Positions 1 through 9,643 are shown, counted from the first letter of the stretch. The stretch is 40,215 nucleotides of DNA from Spirochaetales bacterium Spiro_03 (GCA_001603105.1 LVBE01000119.1:1-40215), one strand, 5' to 3'. Numbers and translations are program-made. The notes: generated by a model not told the origin, from the letters alone.

Positions 1-75
1 GTCAATTTAACGGTGTTAAATTTGTTATTTTCTCAGTTGCCTGATTTTTTAGGTATTCTTTTATCGTAATTTCTT

Positions 76-104
76 TTGACACCTCCGCCATCTCAACCTA
101 TACT
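76..104 (+). promoter_or_regulatory. Sigma70-type promoter TTGACA-N17-TATACT upstream of the BMP-family lipoprotein gene
   Basis: TTGACA at 76-81, TATACT at 99-104, spacer exactly 17 nt; ATG at 157. Confidence 0.75.
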
Positions 105-115
105 GAAAGAAATTT

Positions 116-134
116 CCTCCCACTTGGTGGGAGG
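116..134 (+). other. Perfect 5'UTR stem-loop CCTCCCAC-TTG-GTGGGAGG
   Basis: 8-bp perfect inverted repeat starting about 5 nt after the predicted transcription start. Confidence 0.7.
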
Positions 135-156
135 CACCCTGTAGAGGAGAACCCGT

Positions 157-1188
157 ATGAAGAAAACCTTGACTATCGTGCTCTGCCTTGCCCTTGTGTG
201 CACCTCCCTCTTCGCCGCCGGCTCGAGTGAGAAGACCCCAGCGAAAAAGGACTCAAACGTGGTAAAGATCGCCCTGATCATCGAAAATACCATCGATGAC
301 AAAGGCTGGTGCCAGTCGATGCACGACGGCATCACTGAGGCGATGAAACAACTTCCCGGTCGCATCGAGTACAACTACACCGAGAAGATGAACCTCGTCG
401 ATGCCGGGACCGCCGCCCGCCAGTACGTCGCCCAAGGCTATGACATCATCATCGCCCACGGAGCGCAGTACAAGAACCTGACCCTCGAGATGGCTGAAGA
501 GTACCCCGACGTGACCTTCGCCTTCGGTACCTCCAGCGAAAAGGGACCGGCCAACGTCTTCACCTACATGCCCGAGAGTGAAGAGACCGGCTACCTCAGC
601 GGCCTGATCGCCGGCATGACCACCAAGACCAAGGTCCTCGGCCTCGTCGGACCGGTGGACAGCGGTGATGCTGCCCGCTACAACCGTGGCTTCGTCCTCG
701 GCGCCAAGGCGATCGATCCCACCATCAAGGTGATGGTCGCCCACTCCGGCTCCTTCAGTGACTTCGTCAAGGCTGGCGAGATCGCCCAGTCGCAGATCAA
801 GGCAGGAGCTGACGTGCTCACCGGCAGCAGCCAGCAGGCCCTTGGAGCTCTGCGCGCCGTCGCTGACCACCGCAACGCTGATATCTGGTGGGTTGGCCAA
901 GAGACCGCGCAGCTCGGAATCCCCGAAGGATACAAGGTCATCGGAGCATCGGCTTACAACTATGCCGCAGTTATCATCGGCCTGGTGGAGAAGCTCGATG
1001 CCGGCATCAAGGGTGGAGAGGTCATTCCGATGAACTTCCATAACGGTGGCTTCCGCTTTGAGTTCAATCCTAGCCTGAAGAACAAGTGGGAGGGTGCCGT
1101 CGAGAAGAAGATCAACGAGACCCTCGCCTCCTTCCGCGCCAAGAGCGGGACCATCGACTATATGAGCGTCGACTACTCCAAGCTCTGA
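157..1188 (+). CDS. BMP/PnrA-family basic membrane lipoprotein, nucleoside ABC transporter substrate-binding protein
   Basis: Signal peptide and lipobox-like N-terminus (MKKTLTIVLCLALVCTSLFAAGSSEK); BMP-family body (DKGWCQSMHDGI, GLVGPVDSGDAARYNRGFVLGAKAIDP, GSSQQALGAL); followed by matching ABC genes. Confidence 0.9.
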   Translation: MKKTLTIVLCLALVCTSLFAAGSSEKTPAKKDSNVVKIALIIENTIDDKGWCQSMHDGITEAMKQLPGRIEYNYTEKMNLVDAGTAARQYVAQGYDIIIAHGAQYKNLTLEMAEEYPDVTFAFGTSSEKGPANVFTYMPESEETGYLSGLIAGMTTKTKVLGLVGPVDSGDAARYNRGFVLGAKAIDPTIKVMVAHSGSFSDFVKAGEIAQSQIKAGADVLTGSSQQALGALRAVADHRNADIWWVGQETAQLGIPEGYKVIGASAYNYAAVIIGLVEKLDAGIKGGEVIPMNFHNGGFRFEFNPSLKNKWEGAVEKKINETLASFRAKSGTIDYMSVDYSKL

Positions 1189-1198
1189 TCAATCGGAT

Positions 1199-1223
1199 GG
1201 TGGCCATGGTCCTCATGGCCACC
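1199..1223 (+). other. Intercistronic stem-loop GGTGGCCATG-GTCCT-CATGGCCACC between BMP gene and ABC ATPase gene
   Basis: 10-bp perfect inverted repeat with 5-nt loop in the 1188-1255 gap; no U-tract. Confidence 0.8.
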
Positions 1224-1254
1224 TGCCACCCTCGGTTACGGAGAGAACACCCTT

Positions 1255-2781
1255 ATGCACAAGATCACCAGCCTCAGGATGGAGCACATCACCAAACGCT
1301 TCCCCGGAACACTTGCCTGCGACGATATCACCCTCTCGGTGGGTGAGGGGGAGATCCTCGCCCTCGTCGGTGAGAACGGGGCGGGCAAGACCACCTTGAT
1401 GAACATCCTGATGGGACTCTACCAAAGCGATGAGGGGCGGATTCTCATCAACGGCGAGGAGGTTCGCTTCAAGAGCCCCAACGACGCCTTCAGTGCCGGA
1501 CTGGGAATGGTCCACCAACAGTATATGCTCGTCTCCAACATGACCGTGACCGAGAACATCGCCCTTGGGTACAAGGCGGCGTGGTCGGCTCTCAAGCTCG
1601 ACCTGGCCAAGGTCAGAGCCCGAATCGTGGAGATTTCCGACAAGTACGGCCTCGCCGTCGACCCCGATGCGTATATCTGGCAGCTCTCCGTCGGAGAGCA
1701 ACAGCGCGTCGAGCTGGTCAAGACCCTCTGTCTGGGCGCTCGTTTTTTGATCCTCGACGAGCCGACCAGTGCCCTCACTCCCCAGGAGACCGATGAGCTC
1801 ATCGTCCTGCTCAAGCGGATGAAGCGCGAGCTCTCCATCATCTTCATCAGTCACAAACTGCAGGAGGTGAAGAACCTCTGCGATAACCTCTTGATCCTCC
1901 GCCATGGGGCGGTGGTCTACGAAGGGAAGACCGCCGACCACTCGATGGCGGATATCGCCGCCCTGATGACCGGCCACGAGGTCGAGCTGCCGGTCAATGA
2001 AGAGGAGGCGTGTAGCGGCGCCGTTGTGCTGGACATCAGGGACCTTGATGTCAAAAGCGACCGTGGCTTCCTCGCCCTCGATGGCTTCAACCTCGCCGTC
2101 CGCTGTGGCGAGATCGTCGGCCTCGCCGGCGTCTCAGGCAACGGACAGCGAGAGCTCGCCGAGGCGATCAATGGCCTGAGGAGAGTCGAACGAGGCCAAA
2201 TCCTCTTCTATGGTGAGGATCTTGCCAACAAGAGCCCGCATCACATCATCGACAGCGGCATGGGCTACATCCCCGAAGAGCGCAACACCGAAGGAATCGT
2301 GCCCTCCTTCAGCCTGAAGGAGAACCTCATCCTCAAGGACACCGAGCGCGAAGAGTTCTCCAACCACCACTTCCTCAAGAACAAGGCCATCGAGGAAAAC
2401 GCCACCGAGCTCAGGGTCAAGTTCGATATCCGTAGCCCCAACACCTCGGTCGCCGCCGGATCTCTGTCAGGGGGCAATATCCAGAAGGTGATCCTCGCCC
2501 GCGAGATCAGTCGAAAGCCGAAGTTCCTCCTGGCAGTCTACCCCATCAGGGGCCTGGATCTCGGAGCGGCCGAGTTCATCCACAAACAGCTTCTGGAGAA
2601 GCGGCGCGAGGGGGTCGGGATCCTGCTCATCAGCGAGGAGCTTGACGAGATCCTCGATCTCTCCGACCGCGTCGCGGTGATCTTCAAGGGCAAGATCCAG
2701 CAGATCCTCGATCGCAAGGACGCAAACCGGCGTAAGCTCGGTATCTTGATGGCAGGAGTGGGCGATGACCAAGCACTTTAA
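1255..2781 (+). CDS. Nucleoside/sugar-type ABC transporter ATP-binding protein with two ABC domains
   Basis: Walker A GENGAGKTT, signature LSVGEQQRVEL, Walker B LILDEPTSALT; second domain signature LSGGNIQKV with IRGLD. Confidence 0.93.
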   Translation: MHKITSLRMEHITKRFPGTLACDDITLSVGEGEILALVGENGAGKTTLMNILMGLYQSDEGRILINGEEVRFKSPNDAFSAGLGMVHQQYMLVSNMTVTENIALGYKAAWSALKLDLAKVRARIVEISDKYGLAVDPDAYIWQLSVGEQQRVELVKTLCLGARFLILDEPTSALTPQETDELIVLLKRMKRELSIIFISHKLQEVKNLCDNLLILRHGAVVYEGKTADHSMADIAALMTGHEVELPVNEEEACSGAVVLDIRDLDVKSDRGFLALDGFNLAVRCGEIVGLAGVSGNGQRELAEAINGLRRVERGQILFYGEDLANKSPHHIIDSGMGYIPEERNTEGIVPSFSLKENLILKDTEREEFSNHHFLKNKAIEENATELRVKFDIRSPNTSVAAGSLSGGNIQKVILAREISRKPKFLLAVYPIRGLDLGAAEFIHKQLLEKRREGVGILLISEELDEILDLSDRVAVIFKGKIQQILDRKDANRRKLGILMAGVGDDQAL

Positions 2782-3871
2782 ACTTATCTACAAGATCACG
2801 ATCATCGCCCTGGCCATCGCAGCTGCGATGGGGGCCGGCTCGATCATCCTCCTGTCCATCGGAGCCGATGTGGCCAAGACCTACCTGGTCATCCTCCTTG
2901 AGCCGCTGAAGAGCACGCTGCAGATCAGCGAGGTACTGCTCAGGGCGATCCCGCTGTCGATCATCGCCTTGGGCATCAGCGTGGCGTACCGCAGCGGCAT
3001 CATCAACATCGGCGCCGAAGGACAGATGATGATGGGGATATTGGGCACTACGATGGTCGCCCTCTCTCTTCCGACGCTGCCCAAGGTCATCCTCATTCCC
3101 CTGGCCATCCTCACCGGAGCGCTCTTCGGTGGGGCGTGGGGTTTCATCGCAGGCATCCTCAGAGCAAAGCTACAGGTCAGTGAACTGCTCTCGACGGTCA
3201 TGCTCAACTACATCGCAGCGCAGTTCTACACCTTCATGCTGCGCGGCCCCTTCCTCGACCCGGCCGAAAAAACCCTCGGAGGAGCCGGCACTCCCCAGTC
3301 GATGCGCCTGACGCGCAACCTCTGGCTGACGCGCTTCATTCCCCGAACACGCCTGCACACCGGCCTCTTCATCGCCCTCGCCCTTGCTGCTTTCATCTAC
3401 TTTCTCTTGTGGAAGACAGACTTCGGCTACAAGATGCGTGCAAGCGGGGCAAGCGGCCGCGCTGCACGCTACGGGGGCATCAGCGTGGCGTGGTACCTGG
3501 TCGTCTCGATGGTCATCAGCGGCGCCTTTGCTGGCATCGCCGGCGCCATTGAGGTGGCGGGGGTGCACCGTCGCGCCCTTGAGGGCATCACCGCCGGCTA
3601 CGGCTTCAGCGGCATCGTCGTCGCCCTCTTCGGCGGCCTGTCGCCGATCGGCATCATCCCGGCCTCCTTCTTCTTCGGCCTCTTGATCGTCGGCTCCGAT
3701 ATGACCCAGCGTCTGGTCGGTGTTCCGGCGAATATGATCAACGTCCTGCAAGGCATCATCATCCTGGTCATCGTCGCCACGAAGATGATCCTCGCCGACC
3801 CCTACCTGGCCGAGCGCGTCTGGCGCTGGTACCAGAGGCGCTGTACCGTACGCGCGGAGGTGGAAGCATGA
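2765..3871 (+). CDS. ABC transporter permease, nucleoside (BPD_transp_2 type)
   Basis: Multi-TM; GIINIGAEGQMMMG motif; overlaps upstream CDS by 17 bp. Confidence 0.92.
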   Translation: MTKHFKLIYKITIIALAIAAAMGAGSIILLSIGADVAKTYLVILLEPLKSTLQISEVLLRAIPLSIIALGISVAYRSGIINIGAEGQMMMGILGTTMVALSLPTLPKVILIPLAILTGALFGGAWGFIAGILRAKLQVSELLSTVMLNYIAAQFYTFMLRGPFLDPAEKTLGGAGTPQSMRLTRNLWLTRFIPRTRLHTGLFIALALAAFIYFLLWKTDFGYKMRASGASGRAARYGGISVAWYLVVSMVISGAFAGIAGAIEVAGVHRRALEGITAGYGFSGIVVALFGGLSPIGIIPASFFFGLLIVGSDMTQRLVGVPANMINVLQGIIILVIVATKMILADPYLAERVWRWYQRRCTVRAEVEA

Positions 3872-4812
3872 ACACCGCTGTCAATATCCTGAGCCTCGGC
3901 ATCCCCTTCTCAGTAGCCCTTCTGATCGCAAGCCTCGGGGAGATGTTCAACCAGCGCAGCGGGGTCTTCAACCTCGGCTGCGAGGGCATCATGGCGATGG
4001 GCGCTTTCTTGGGCATGCTGGTGCCCTACTCCGTCGGCCATGGTGGACCGACCGCCGAGATCTACAATGTGCTCGGCCTCCTACTCGCCATGGGAGTGGG
4101 CGCTCTCTTTGGCACCCTCTTTGGCCTGGTCGTCGTCACCTTCCGCGCCCCGGAGGGCATCGCGGGCATCGGGCTGCAGATGTTCGGTGTCGGCGTTGCC
4201 GGCACGCTATTTCGCCACTTCATCGGTGGCACCCAGTCGGTCATCGGCATCGACCGCACCCCGATCCCGCTGCTGTCAGCGATCCCGATCATCGGCCCGA
4301 TCTTCTTCAGCCACAACGTGGTCGTCTACCTCGCCTTCCTCTTTGTCCCCCTGTCCTGGTACATCCTCTTCAAGACCCCATGGGGCCTACGCGTTCGTGC
4401 GGTGGGGACCAACCCACGGGCCGCTGACTCGATCGGCATCAACGTCAACAGGGTACGCTACCAGGCCCTCGCCGTCGGCGGCGCCCTTGCAGGCCTTGCC
4501 GGAGCGTACCTCTCGCTCTGCCAGGCAAAGATGTTCAGCGACGGCATCATCGCCGGCCGCGGCTTCATCGCCGTCGCCCTGGTCTACTTCGGCCACTGGC
4601 ACCCGGTGAAGATCATGGGAGGGGCGCTACTCTTCAGCCTCGCCCAGAGCCTGCAGCTGGCCATCCAGGGCCAGGGCATCGCCTTCCCCTATGAGTTCGC
4701 CGTAATGCTGCCCTACGTGCTGGTCATCGTCGTATTGGCCTTCAGCCGGGAGAGTCAGCTCTTGGGCCCCAGTGCGCTGGGCAAGCCCTTTAATCGGGAA
4801 AAACGGATTTAG
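3868..4812 (+). CDS. ABC transporter permease, nucleoside (BPD_transp_2 type)
   Basis: GVFNLGCEGIMAMGAF motif; ATGA overlap with upstream CDS. Confidence 0.92.
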   Translation: MNTAVNILSLGIPFSVALLIASLGEMFNQRSGVFNLGCEGIMAMGAFLGMLVPYSVGHGGPTAEIYNVLGLLLAMGVGALFGTLFGLVVVTFRAPEGIAGIGLQMFGVGVAGTLFRHFIGGTQSVIGIDRTPIPLLSAIPIIGPIFFSHNVVVYLAFLFVPLSWYILFKTPWGLRVRAVGTNPRAADSIGINVNRVRYQALAVGGALAGLAGAYLSLCQAKMFSDGIIAGRGFIAVALVYFGHWHPVKIMGGALLFSLAQSLQLAIQGQGIAFPYEFAVMLPYVLVIVVLAFSRESQLLGPSALGKPFNREKRI

Positions 4813-4904
4813 CCCTCTGGCTAAGCGCCTTCGATTGCAGTATCACAGACCGAGGCAGATCCTGCCGAGGCTAAGCGGCTGGCATATAGAGTAGAGAAGA
4901 AGCT

Positions 4905-7472
4905 ATGTATGCATTCAGCGTGAACGGAAACCCGATCGAGTATCATGGCCCTGACAAGAAGCTGCTCACGTTCCTGCGTGAGGAGCTCGCCCTCACCGGC
5001 ACCAAGGATGGGTGCAGTGAGGGGGCGTGCGGCACGTGCATGGTCATCATCGATGGCAAGAAGGTCAAGGCGTGTGCAGTTCGCCTCTCAAAGCTCCAAG
5101 GCAAGAGCGTGACCACCATCGAAGGCCTCAGCGCCCGGGAAGCTGAGGTCTACACCTGGGCCTTCGCAGTCGAGGGGGCTGTGCAGTGTGGCTTCTGTAC
5201 CCCCGGCATGGTCATCAGCGCCAAGGCCCTGATCGACCAAGAGCCAAACCCGACTATCCAGCAGGTCAAGGAAGCGATCAAGGGGAACATCTGCCGCTGT
5301 ACCGGCTACAAGAAGATCGAGCTGGCGATCTTGCGTGCCGCCCAGATGCTGCGCGAAGGCTTGCCTGTCCCACAGCAGAGCAATGACCTGGCTCTCGGCT
5401 CCCACTACCCACGCATCGACGCCGAGGCGAAGGTCCTCGGAACCGGCCTGTATACCGACGATATCCGCATCGATGGGATGCGCTATGCCAAGGCGATCCG
5501 CTCTGCCTATCCACGAGCCCGCGTCCTCTCCATCGACGGCAGCAAGGCAGAGGCGCACCCCCACTTCATCCGTCTCATCACCTCAGACCAGGTACCGCAC
5601 AACATCATCGGCCACCTCGTCCAAGATTGGCCGGTCCTCATCCCAGTCGGGGAGATCACCCGCTACACCGGCGATGCAATCGCCTTGGTGGTATCTTCCT
5701 CTCTTGACAGCCTCGATGAGATTGCGCACTTGGTGAGCATCACCTACGAGCCGCTGAAGCCGATGCTCACCATCGACGATGCCCTTGCCGATGGGGCACC
5801 AGCGATCCACAAAGGCGGCAATATCCTCAGCTACCAGCACATTAAGCGCGGTGACGTCGAAGAGGAGCTAGAGAAGAGCGCCCACGTCATCAGCCGCCAC
5901 TTCTCTACCCCCTTCACTGAGCACGCCTTCTTGGAGGTCGAGTGCGCTGTCGCCCTCCCTGACGGTGAGGGAGGGCTCTTGGTCCACACCAGCGGCCAGT
6001 CGATCTACGATGAGCAGCGTGAGATCTGCACGATGCTCGACCTGCCGCCACACAAGGTGCGCTGCCACTCGATGCTCGTCGGCGGAGGATTCGGTGGCAA
6101 GGAGGACATGAGCGTACAGCACCACGCAGCCTTGGCAGCGTATCTCTGCGACGAGCCGGTCAAAGTCAAGCTCAGCCGCCAGGAGTCGATCGCTGTCCAC
6201 CCCAAGCGCCACCCGATGGAGATCGACCTCACCGTCGGCTGTGACAAGGACGGACGGCTTACGGCGATGAAGGCATCGATCTACTCCAACACCGGCGCCT
6301 ACGCCTCCTTGGGAGGCCCGGTCCTCCAGAGAGCCTGCATCCACGCCTCCGGGCCTTACCGTATCCCCGCCTTCGAGAGCGAAGGGCGTGCGGTCTACAC
6401 CAACGTCGTGCCGGCCGGAGCGTTCCGAGGCTTTGGGGTGACGCAGAGCTGCTTTGCTATCGAGACGGTGATGAACCTGCTCGCCGATGCAGTCGGCATC
6501 GACCACTGGCAGATCCGCCGCCTCAATGCACTCAAAGCCGGCGATACGATCCCCAATGGCCAGATCGCCGGACCCGATACCGGCATCATCGAGTGCCTTG
6601 AGGCAGTCAAGGATGCGTTCTACGCATCTCCGACTGCCGGTATCGCCGCTGCGTTCAAGAACACCGGCCTCGGTGGAGGCTACCCGGATACCGGACGCTG
6701 TATCCTCTCAGTCGAAGGAGGGATGGTCCACATACGCACCAGCGCCGCCTGCATGGGTCAGGGTGTGGCCACTGTCTGCATGCAGATGGTCGGCGAAAGC
6801 TGCGGCCTCAGAAGCGACCAGATTGTCGTCGAGGAGCCCGATACCGCCCGTACCCCGGACAGCGGCACCTCAACGGCGAGCCGACAGACCCTCTTCACCG
6901 GTGAGGCGGTGCGCCGGGCGTCACTGAAGCTCAAGGAGGCGTTGGCCACTCGGACATTGGACGAGCTTGAGGGGATGGAGTTCGACGGCGAATACATTGG
7001 AGAGACCGATGTCTTTGGCAGTACCAAAGAGCACCCGGTCAGCCACGTCGCCTATAGCTATAGCGCCCAGGTCGCTACCCTTGACGACGATAGGCGGGTA
7101 GCGAAGATCGTCGCCGCCTGTGACGTCGGGCAGGTGGTGAACTACCAGAGCCTCACCGGCCAGGTCGAGGGCGGAGTTGCCATGGGGATGGGCTACGCCC
7201 TCACCGAACACTTCCCTATCGACGAGGAGGGCAATCCGGCAGTCAAGTTCGCCACCCTCGGCCTGCTGAAGGCAACCGAGGTACCCCCGATCGAGGTCAA
7301 GGTCGTCCAAGGACCTGAACGCCACCCCATCGCCTATGGGGCAAAAGGGGTCGGCGAGCTAACCACCTTGGCTACCGCCCCAGCGATTGCGGCAGCGTAC
7401 TATCGCACCGACTTCATCGAGCGCAACTCACTGCCGTTGAAACAAACACCGTATGAACGGAAAAAGGGCTAG
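4905..7472 (+). CDS. Molybdopterin-dependent xanthine dehydrogenase-type hydroxylase with fused N-terminal 2Fe-2S domain; resembles the selenium-dependent XDH family
   Basis: CSEGACGTC and CGFCTPGM...NICRCTGYKKI Fe-S motifs; GGGFGGKEDMS, GAFRGFG, GAKGVGELT Moco-domain motifs; no FAD domain. Confidence 0.88.
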   Translation: MYAFSVNGNPIEYHGPDKKLLTFLREELALTGTKDGCSEGACGTCMVIIDGKKVKACAVRLSKLQGKSVTTIEGLSAREAEVYTWAFAVEGAVQCGFCTPGMVISAKALIDQEPNPTIQQVKEAIKGNICRCTGYKKIELAILRAAQMLREGLPVPQQSNDLALGSHYPRIDAEAKVLGTGLYTDDIRIDGMRYAKAIRSAYPRARVLSIDGSKAEAHPHFIRLITSDQVPHNIIGHLVQDWPVLIPVGEITRYTGDAIALVVSSSLDSLDEIAHLVSITYEPLKPMLTIDDALADGAPAIHKGGNILSYQHIKRGDVEEELEKSAHVISRHFSTPFTEHAFLEVECAVALPDGEGGLLVHTSGQSIYDEQREICTMLDLPPHKVRCHSMLVGGGFGGKEDMSVQHHAALAAYLCDEPVKVKLSRQESIAVHPKRHPMEIDLTVGCDKDGRLTAMKASIYSNTGAYASLGGPVLQRACIHASGPYRIPAFESEGRAVYTNVVPAGAFRGFGVTQSCFAIETVMNLLADAVGIDHWQIRRLNALKAGDTIPNGQIAGPDTGIIECLEAVKDAFYASPTAGIAAAFKNTGLGGGYPDTGRCILSVEGGMVHIRTSAACMGQGVATVCMQMVGESCGLRSDQIVVEEPDTARTPDSGTSTASRQTLFTGEAVRRASLKLKEALATRTLDELEGMEFDGEYIGETDVFGSTKEHPVSHVAYSYSAQVATLDDDRRVAKIVAACDVGQVVNYQSLTGQVEGGVAMGMGYALTEHFPIDEEGNPAVKFATLGLLKATEVPPIEVKVVQGPERHPIAYGAKGVGELTTLATAPAIAAAYYRTDFIERNSLPLKQTPYERKKG

Positions 7473-7779
7473 GTAGGGCGCTCGCGGAAAAACCGCTTGG
7501 GCATGAAGGTGAGAACGTATAGGATGAGGCAACTCGACCACCTCCTGCATCGAAGGCGATGGGTTCTCATGGACTTTGGCTTCGATCAAGATCAATGTAT
7601 CGACATCTCTGACAAGAATCGCCAATGAGGCCCTTGTCATACACCGCGAACAGAGGAAAGCTCATGCAATCCATACCCCGCAAGCCATGGTGCGATAGAC
7701 TCCTCAATTGTTAATCTTACACTATTACACTTTTTGTTATTGTGTTATATTAAGCCTATCCTTTGCTTTGGAGGTGCCT

Positions 7780-9201
7780 ATGACGCACACTACCCTCCCT
7801 TCACTGCTCACATACTTCAAGGAAACTGTCCAACAGACCAATATCCACCTCTCAGTCAAAAAGAGCATCGACCGGCTGCTCGCATCAACCCCATCATGGC
7901 CGGCACTGACAATCGGCGATCTGGTGGCCCCCACCCCGATCATCCAGGGGGGAATGGGTGTTGGGATCTCCCTCAGCGGCCTTGCCAGCGCTGTCGCCAA
8001 TGCCGGGGGCATCGGGGTCATTGCAGCCAATGGCATCGGGCTCATGGAGAAGGGCTACTTCCAAGATGGGCAGGCCGCCAATATCCGAGCTCTTCGTAGC
8101 GAGATCAAAAAGGCGCGCTCCCTGACCGATGGGATCATCGGGGTGAACATCATGGTGGCCATCAGTGACTTTGACCAGTTCCTTGCCGTCTGCATCGAAG
8201 AGCGGGTCGACCTGATCTTCCTTGGAGCCGGGCTTCCGATCAAGGGGATGCCGGTTACGCAGCTGCGTGAGGCGAACATCAAGGTCGTTCCGATCGTCAG
8301 CAGCGCCCGCGCCGCCTCGATGATCTTTCGCATGTGGGAGAAGCTGTACAACGATATCCCCGACGCCATTGTCGTCGAGGGGCCGAAGGCAGGCGGCCAC
8401 CTAGGCTTCACTGCCGAGCAGCTCGACGATCCTGCCTACCAGATCGAACGCCTTGTGGTCGAGGTCGTGGACGCCCTTAGGCCATTTGAGTCGAGTCGGG
8501 GCTCTGCCATCCCGGTCATCGCAGCCGGTGGCGTGTACAGCGGAGCGGATATCCACCGCCTCCTCTGTCTTGGCGCTTCGGCGGTGCAGATGGGCACCCG
8601 CTTTGTCGCCACAAAGGAGTGCGATGCCGACATTCACTTCAAAGAGGCGTACATCAAGGCACGCAAAGAGGATATCGGCCTCATCGACAGTCCGGTTGGG
8701 ATGATCGGCAGGGCAATCCGCAATCGTTTCATCACCGACAGCGAAGCGGGTCTACGCCCGGCCTTTCGCTGTGCCTATCAGTGCCTCTCTTCGTGCAAGG
8801 CCCAAGAGGCTCACTACTGCATCTCAATTGCGCTGAACAACGCCCGTAAAGGGACCATGGAGAGCGGCTTTGTCTTCGCCGGAACCAATGCCTACCGCAT
8901 CAAGCGCATCGTAGCAGTAGCAGACTTGGTCGATGAGCTACTAGTCGGGTACCAGCGGGCTGCGCTTGGGCGCCTTACCCGACTTTTGAGGCGCTTTGAG
9001 CGCCTGAAGGCCGACTACGCCACCATCGAGGCACAGGTCGCCTCCCTCGCCTCAGTCTACGAGGAACTGATCTTACGATCGCTGCCTGAGCAGGCAAAGC
9101 GCGCGAAGGCGCACTATCGTCGCGCTTGCCTGGGCCTAGAGCGGATCCGCCTCGCTCTCGGAGAGACCATCGCCCAGGGTGCGGCGCTGATGAAGGCCTA
9201 A
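7780..9201 (+). CDS. Nitronate monooxygenase / FabK-like flavoprotein with long C-terminal extension
   Basis: PTPIIQGGMGVGISLSGLASAVANAGGIGVIA, GPKAGGHLGF, IPVIAAGGVYSGADIHRLLCLGASAVQMGTRFVATKECDA; start moved to ATG 7780 (GGAGGTGCCTATG). Confidence 0.87.
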   Translation: MTHTTLPSLLTYFKETVQQTNIHLSVKKSIDRLLASTPSWPALTIGDLVAPTPIIQGGMGVGISLSGLASAVANAGGIGVIAANGIGLMEKGYFQDGQAANIRALRSEIKKARSLTDGIIGVNIMVAISDFDQFLAVCIEERVDLIFLGAGLPIKGMPVTQLREANIKVVPIVSSARAASMIFRMWEKLYNDIPDAIVVEGPKAGGHLGFTAEQLDDPAYQIERLVVEVVDALRPFESSRGSAIPVIAAGGVYSGADIHRLLCLGASAVQMGTRFVATKECDADIHFKEAYIKARKEDIGLIDSPVGMIGRAIRNRFITDSEAGLRPAFRCAYQCLSSCKAQEAHYCISIALNNARKGTMESGFVFAGTNAYRIKRIVAVADLVDELLVGYQRAALGRLTRLLRRFERLKADYATIEAQVASLASVYEELILRSLPEQAKRAKAHYRRACLGLERIRLALGETIAQGAALMKA

Positions 9202-9569
9202 AGCAGACGGACCGATCCTTTGTAGATCTCAGTGGCGTGCAGCACGGCAGCTGCATGGCCTGGGTATTTGGGCGGGGTGACTTCTTTCATGAAGGCATAG
9301 AAGGGGCCGGAAGTGTGGTAGCTCAGCCTCCCCTTGAGTTGGTAGCTCACCCCGTCTTTGGTGATGAAGAGCACCGCCCCTATGCCGGTGGCCAGGATAT
9401 TGGCCCGCGTCTTGTCAAAGTAGTTGTCGGCGATGACGATATGCTCATCGCTGTACAACCCTGAGCTGATGACCCACACGCTGTTGGGCTTTCCGCTCTC
9501 GTCTACAGTGGTCAACACGAATGCCATCTCGCGCATCGCCCAGGCATCGATGATCTCTTGTGGTAGCAT
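9198..9569 (-). CDS. Pyridoxamine 5'-phosphate oxidase-like FMN-binding protein
   Basis: MAFVLTTVDESGKPNSVWVISSG...HIVIADNYFDKTRANILATGIGAVLFI; AAGGAGT SD before ATG 9569. Confidence 0.75.
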   Translation of the reverse strand: MLPQEIIDAWAMREMAFVLTTVDESGKPNSVWVISSGLYSDEHIVIADNYFDKTRANILATGIGAVLFITKDGVSYQLKGRLSYHTSGPFYAFMKEVTPPKYPGHAAAVLHATEIYKGSVRLL

Positions 9570-9643
9570 AGACACTCCTTATGCCCGCTATGATACACCT
9601 CATCGCTCTGGTGCGCCAATGTCTGTGAGCGGTTTTGACCAGA

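Noticed and set aside
1-156. Purine riboswitch upstream of the nucleoside transporter
   Set aside because: Predicted 5'UTR is only about 46 nt, too short for a purine aptamer, and I see no conserved core.
253-1041. 262-aa minus-strand ORF inside the BMP gene
   Set aside because: Shadow ORF: low-complexity, family-free translation antisense to a clear CDS, as expected with strong codon-position GC bias.
1199-1223. Possible rho-independent terminator after the BMP gene
   Set aside because: Strong hairpin but no U-tract, and the downstream ABC genes are clearly co-operonic; treated as an intercistronic hairpin.
1213-1977. 254-aa minus-strand ORF inside the ABC ATPase gene
   Set aside because: Antisense shadow ORF of a confidently assigned CDS.
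2500-2560. Divergent Walker B in the second ABC domain (FLLAVYPIRGLDLGA)
   Set aside because: Variation at this segment is common in two-domain sugar/nucleoside ATPases of this family; not strong enough to call functional loss.
7428-7640. 70-aa minus-strand ORF after the xanthine dehydrogenase gene (MTRASLAILVRDVDTLILIEAKVHE...)
   Set aside because: Start looks vaguely Nudix-like, but it is short, runs into the upstream CDS and degenerates; could be a remnant but not supportable here.
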